Shown piece after piece: positions 23,803-27,263 of a stretch of DNA of 27,263 bases; the first letter of the stretch is position 1; every line of letters starts with the position of its first letter. The stretch lies in NCBI GenBank assembly GCA_002309855.1, contig DBYD01000004.1, positions 39,428-66,690 on the forward strand, read 5' to 3'. Made by a program: the position numbers and the translations under genes. A model generated the notes under the pieces. That model saw only the letters and a list, made by a program, of their open reading frames with translations. It made no database searches and had not been told where the DNA came from. This DNA comes from Bacteroidales bacterium UBA1195 (GTDB lineage: Bacteria; Bacteroidota; Bacteroidia; Bacteroidales; WCHB1-69).

Positions 23803-26800
23803 ATGAAACGTATTTTCCATTTATTTCCAATTGTCATTGCACTTACCGCCGCGTGCATCCTGCTGGCAGCCTGCCGTGCAAAAAAAGAGGTGGCGGAAGC
23901 AAATCTTCCAGAAAGTGCCGCTACTGTCAATTCTACTGCAACGGGGAATACGCCGTTGACATCTTCTGTCGCAGTGCAACCCGACACCAATTATTGGCAG
24001 TTAGTTTACCCGAAGACCGCAAAGACAGAATGCGACCTGTGGCGGAAAGGGAACATTTATACAAATGACACCAACAAGTCTTCTCAGTTTGTTGACACAC
24101 AACATGTCCTTATTTCTCAAAAGGAACGCGTTTATCGTAGTGTAAACTGTACATACAAAAAAGAATATCTGTCCTTTTTGGATTCTTTGGAAAAATGTTC
24201 AACCATAAAAGAAATCAAATTTGTATTAATAGAATACCATGAGCCATCTTTCAGTTCCCATTATGGAAAAGAATTGGGACATCCTACTGACCATTATACC
24301 ATTGTATGCCAAAAGGCAATGAAATACAACAAATATGACATTGGAGACCTCTGTGTTAATGATAAAAAAGAATATTTTATCCGTTTTTTAGGTGATTATT
24401 GGAGAATCCTTGACACATCGTTTGTTTTTGTTGTTCTGGCGCAACCATACCATAACAATTTGATTCCATACTATTCTGTAAGGAGCCGGTTTGGGAACAC
24501 CCACCTGTCCATATGGTGTCCGAAGGAATATTCATTCGCTTCTTTTATAAACAAACTTGTGGATGACACGAATATAAAAAGCATAGGATTCCATACACAA
24601 GGTTTTGATGAGGCGACAAAAACCGAATTAGTTTTTAATGAAGAGTTGCCAGACAACGAAAACACATTAAGCCAAAATTCCACTCCCAATGATCCTGCAT
24701 ATCAAAGACAATGGGGATTATTCCACACAAATATTCCTGATGCATGGGAAGTATCCATGGGAGCGACCAACATCATTGTGGCTGTTGTTGAATCCCGTGG
24801 TGTAAACTGGTCTTATCCCGATTTGGGAAAGGGACTGGACGCATATCAAAATATTGCATTAAATGGAAAAGAGGATTCCTGGCAAGAAATGAGAGATGTA
24901 AATGGATATCTTACATACAATCCAAAAACGGGCAATGGAATTGACAATGACAACAATGGACTAATTGATGACTTCATCGGTTGGAATTACGATAGTATGT
25001 CCAGCGATTGTCGGACAACGCAAACACATGGCACAGAAGTAAGTAATATTATAGCTGCAAAAACAAACAACAACTACGGAATTGCTGGAATAGCTGGTGG
25101 AAACCAAGGTGCAGGAATAAGAATTTTGCCTTATTTGGTTTCCAAAGATAGTATAATTGGATTGGCTATAATGGATGCGGTCAATAAAGGAGCAAAAATC
25201 ATTAATTTGAGCAGACGAGCACTTTTTCATCGCATATTAGATTCAGCTTTACAATACGCAACAGACCACAATGTTTTAATTGTGGCTAGTTCAGGCAATT
25301 ATGACGTCACCACCTCACCTGATGATTTTTATACAATATATCCTGCCATTAATCAAAATGTAATGGCTATAGGTGCTATGGACAGCAATCAAAAAAGAGT
25401 CTCCTCCTCACGATATGCTGGAAAGCTGGAAATAATGGCTCCAGGTGAGAATATATTTACAATGTATCATAATAACCTGTATTACATATCATCAGGCACT
25501 TCTATGGCCGCACCGCATGTGACAGGTGTTGCGGCACTGATGCTGTCGGTGGATTCAAACCTGACACCTGCGGATGTGCGTCGCATCATTGAGAAGACTG
25601 CCCGGAAGGTTGGCGGATATAATTACCACAACGATCCGCAGCACCCCAACGGCACCTGGAACGAGGAGATGGGCTATGGCCTGGTGGACGCGCACGCGGC
25701 AGTGCTGAATGTCGTGGACTCCACATTGGACCTGTATGTTCGTGATTCGGAGAATGACAACGGCAACGAGCCTTCGGTCACGACAACACCGTGGAACAGC
25801 CCAGACATCTGGATAGAAGACACTAAAGGCAAAGAGGTCAGCAGCCTGATGGGATTACAGGCATACAATGTGTGCGTTCGCATCCACAACAGAACCGACC
25901 ATGCCTCTACCGGCTATGAAAAGTTGTATCTGAACTGGGTGAAGGCGGGTTCAAGCTCCGACTGGTCGGCAGCATGGCAGGGAAGGAAACGGGGTGGTAA
26001 CAGCCAGAACGGCCCCTTACTTGGAAATAGAATCGCATGGAATGACAACGGTGTTGTCCGTTATGGACATCCAATACCGGTGATTCCAGCCGGTAGGGAC
26101 ACAGTTGTGAAAGTGCGATGGACCACACCTGAACCGGACGACTATTCCGCCTTTTACAACGGCTCCGAACTGCGGCACTTCTGCCTGTGCGCACGCATCC
26201 ATGACGGACGACGCATTGGAAATGAGGATGCCGACGGCGTAAACATGGGTGAATTCGTGAAGAACAGCAGTCATGTGGCATGGAAGAACATCATCATCAT
26301 GGAGAGCGGAATCCAAAAAGCGCCGCTGCATGTGTACAGCACAAGCGCCAAACCAATCTGCCTGCGCTACGCAGGATGCGCCAACACGACAGGGGAACAG
26401 CTGCATGAGTATGCGGAGGTTAAGCTGAAACTGGACACCGGGTTGTACAACGTGTGGCAGCGTGGCGGCTTCACCGGTGGCGGATTTGTCCTGCAGGCCG
26501 ACTCCTCTCTGCTGCTCCAATCAGCCAATGCGGAACTGTGCAGCCTTCTATTGGATACAAGCCGAATATATCTCATGCAGACTTCGGTGCAGTTCAACAA
26601 CAGGCTGGTTCCGCAGAACAGCACATTCCATGCGGACATCGTCCAATATTATGAGTATGATGAGAATGGCATCCATGTGAGCGAGTTGGTTGGCGGCGAG
26701 CATTACAAGGCCGTCCGCAGCGGTGACTGCGAATACACTGTCCAGATTGCGGGCGACACAGACCTGCTGCAGGGGGAGACCGCGACCTTCACGGCAACGG

Positions 26801-27219
26801 GTGCGGAGAGCTACCGCTGGTACAATGCCGGTGGGGAGCTGCTGGGCACCGCCGAAACCATGACAGCCGTTCCAGCCTACAGCCAGTGCTATTACCTGGA
26901 GACCACGGGCGGCCTGTGCGGGTACATTTCAAGAGACACTGTCTGCGTCCATGTGTCGGAGGGTGAGATTGTGACCCTATACCCAAACCCCACCAATGAC
27001 TTCGTTCATCTGGAATACCAGATAACTGGAAATTATAACAATGCTAGCATCCAAATCACCAACGAGTTGGGGACAACCCAACAGACCGTCACGCTGAACG
27101 AACCGCAGGGCAGCGTGACCTTGGATGTGCAGGGACTTCCCGCAGGAGCCTACTACGTGCTGCTGAAATCCCCCAGCGGCAAGGTTTTGGATGTAAAAAC
27201 GTTGGTAAAAGGGGAATAA
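23803..27219 (+). CDS. Subtilase (S8) family protein with lipobox and T9SS sorting domain
   Basis: The product is 1138 aa. The N-terminus has a lipoprotein-type signal (IVIALTAACILLAAC, C24). An unrecognised region (about 40-290) is followed by the S8 domain (about 300-610): QRQWGLFHTNIPDAWEVSMG, then VAVVESRGVNWSYPDL, GNGIDNDNNGLIDDFIGWNY (a Ca-binding-like loop), THGTEVSNII (H409), and SSGTSMAAPHVTGVAAL (S567). The usual catalytic Asp position reads Glu (E330). A middle CARDB- or beta-sandwich-like region and an Ig-like segment (about 976-1054) precede a Por-secretion tail (about 1055-1138: VTLYPNPTNDFVHLEYQI, ending LPAGAYYVLLKSPSGKVLDV and KTLVKGE). T9SS-dependent export to the surface is inferred. 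Composition shifts from AT-rich to GC-rich near 25500. Confidence 0.92.
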   Translation: MKRIFHLFPIVIALTAACILLAACRAKKEVAEANLPESAATVNSTATGNTPLTSSVAVQPDTNYWQLVYPKTAKTECDLWRKGNIYTNDTNKSSQFVDTQHVLISQKERVYRSVNCTYKKEYLSFLDSLEKCSTIKEIKFVLIEYHEPSFSSHYGKELGHPTDHYTIVCQKAMKYNKYDIGDLCVNDKKEYFIRFLGDYWRILDTSFVFVVLAQPYHNNLIPYYSVRSRFGNTHLSIWCPKEYSFASFINKLVDDTNIKSIGFHTQGFDEATKTELVFNEELPDNENTLSQNSTPNDPAYQRQWGLFHTNIPDAWEVSMGATNIIVAVVESRGVNWSYPDLGKGLDAYQNIALNGKEDSWQEMRDVNGYLTYNPKTGNGIDNDNNGLIDDFIGWNYDSMSSDCRTTQTHGTEVSNIIAAKTNNNYGIAGIAGGNQGAGIRILPYLVSKDSIIGLAIMDAVNKGAKIINLSRRALFHRILDSALQYATDHNVLIVASSGNYDVTTSPDDFYTIYPAINQNVMAIGAMDSNQKRVSSSRYAGKLEIMAPGENIFTMYHNNLYYISSGTSMAAPHVTGVAALMLSVDSNLTPADVRRIIEKTARKVGGYNYHNDPQHPNGTWNEEMGYGLVDAHAAVLNVVDSTLDLYVRDSENDNGNEPSVTTTPWNSPDIWIEDTKGKEVSSLMGLQAYNVCVRIHNRTDHASTGYEKLYLNWVKAGSSSDWSAAWQGRKRGGNSQNGPLLGNRIAWNDNGVVRYGHPIPVIPAGRDTVVKVRWTTPEPDDYSAFYNGSELRHFCLCARIHDGRRIGNEDADGVNMGEFVKNSSHVAWKNIIIMESGIQKAPLHVYSTSAKPICLRYAGCANTTGEQLHEYAEVKLKLDTGLYNVWQRGGFTGGGFVLQADSSLLLQSANAELCSLLLDTSRIYLMQTSVQFNNRLVPQNSTFHADIVQYYEYDENGIHVSELVGGEHYKAVRSGDCEYTVQIAGDTDLLQGETATFTATGAESYRWYNAGGELLGTAETMTAVPAYSQCYYLETTGGLCGYISRDTVCVHVSEGEIVTLYPNPTNDFVHLEYQITGNYNNASIQITNELGTTQQTVTLNEPQGSVTLDVQGLPAGAYYVLLKSPSGKVLDVKTLVKGE

Positions 27220-27263
27220 AATAAGTTTGGATGGAATGCTGCCTGCTCCGGTCGCCGCTACAG

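Overview
The window looks like chromosomal DNA of a Bacteroidota bacterium, most likely order Bacteroidales. The evidence is a NusB with the long N-terminal extension seen in that phylum, a Por-type (T9SS) C-terminal sorting domain on a subtilase, TAnnTTTG-type -7 promoter boxes, few Shine-Dalgarno sequences, and many exported proteins with simple signal peptides. No tRNA, rRNA, transposase, integrase or CRISPR array was seen.

Region 1 (1-8912) is a tandem pair of alpha-2-macroglobulin (A2M) family genes. The upstream copy enters the window already in progress and the downstream one is complete (2034 aa). Their last ~2.1 kb are near-identical, including a perfect 22-bp palindrome just after each stop. 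Both lack the thioester Cys and Gln. A small exported protein that resembles a divergent OmpA-like domain follows copy 1. Copy 2 alone carries a 78-bp in-frame insertion built from a CTTCGACAAGCTCAGG-type repeat.

Region 2 (about 8913-15040) is accessory in character and rich in repeats. It holds an archaeal-type AAA ATPase with a winged-helix tail, a truncated second copy of the OmpA-like gene, and two AlbA_2/HATPase/winged-helix proteins. Each of these two has a different 12-bp, in-frame tetrapeptide tandem repeat in the linker before its winged helix. Each is followed by an exported protein of unknown function, and those two proteins share one nearly identical signal-peptide region but have unrelated bodies. 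Direct repeats of 50, 151 and 19 bp mark the borders, which suggests modular or cassette-like recombination. This is the best candidate for something undescribed.

Region 3 (15042-18537) is a same-strand run of ordinary genes: an ICMT-like membrane methyltransferase, a C69 dipeptidase and an MTA/SAH-deaminase-like amidohydrolase. Convergent to it is an apparent operon nusB - degenerate MltD-like LysM protein - apbE (minus strand, 21628 to 18562) with ATGA overlaps at both junctions.

Region 4 (21764-27219) runs on the plus strand. It has an Mpv17/PMP22-like membrane protein and an acyl-ACP thioesterase separated by 2 bp, then a small exported protein, then a 1138-aa subtilase. The subtilase combines a lipobox with a T9SS sorting domain, and its expected catalytic Asp reads as Glu. 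No gap longer than 300 bp lacks a gene. All family assignments come from reading motifs by eye; no database search was run.
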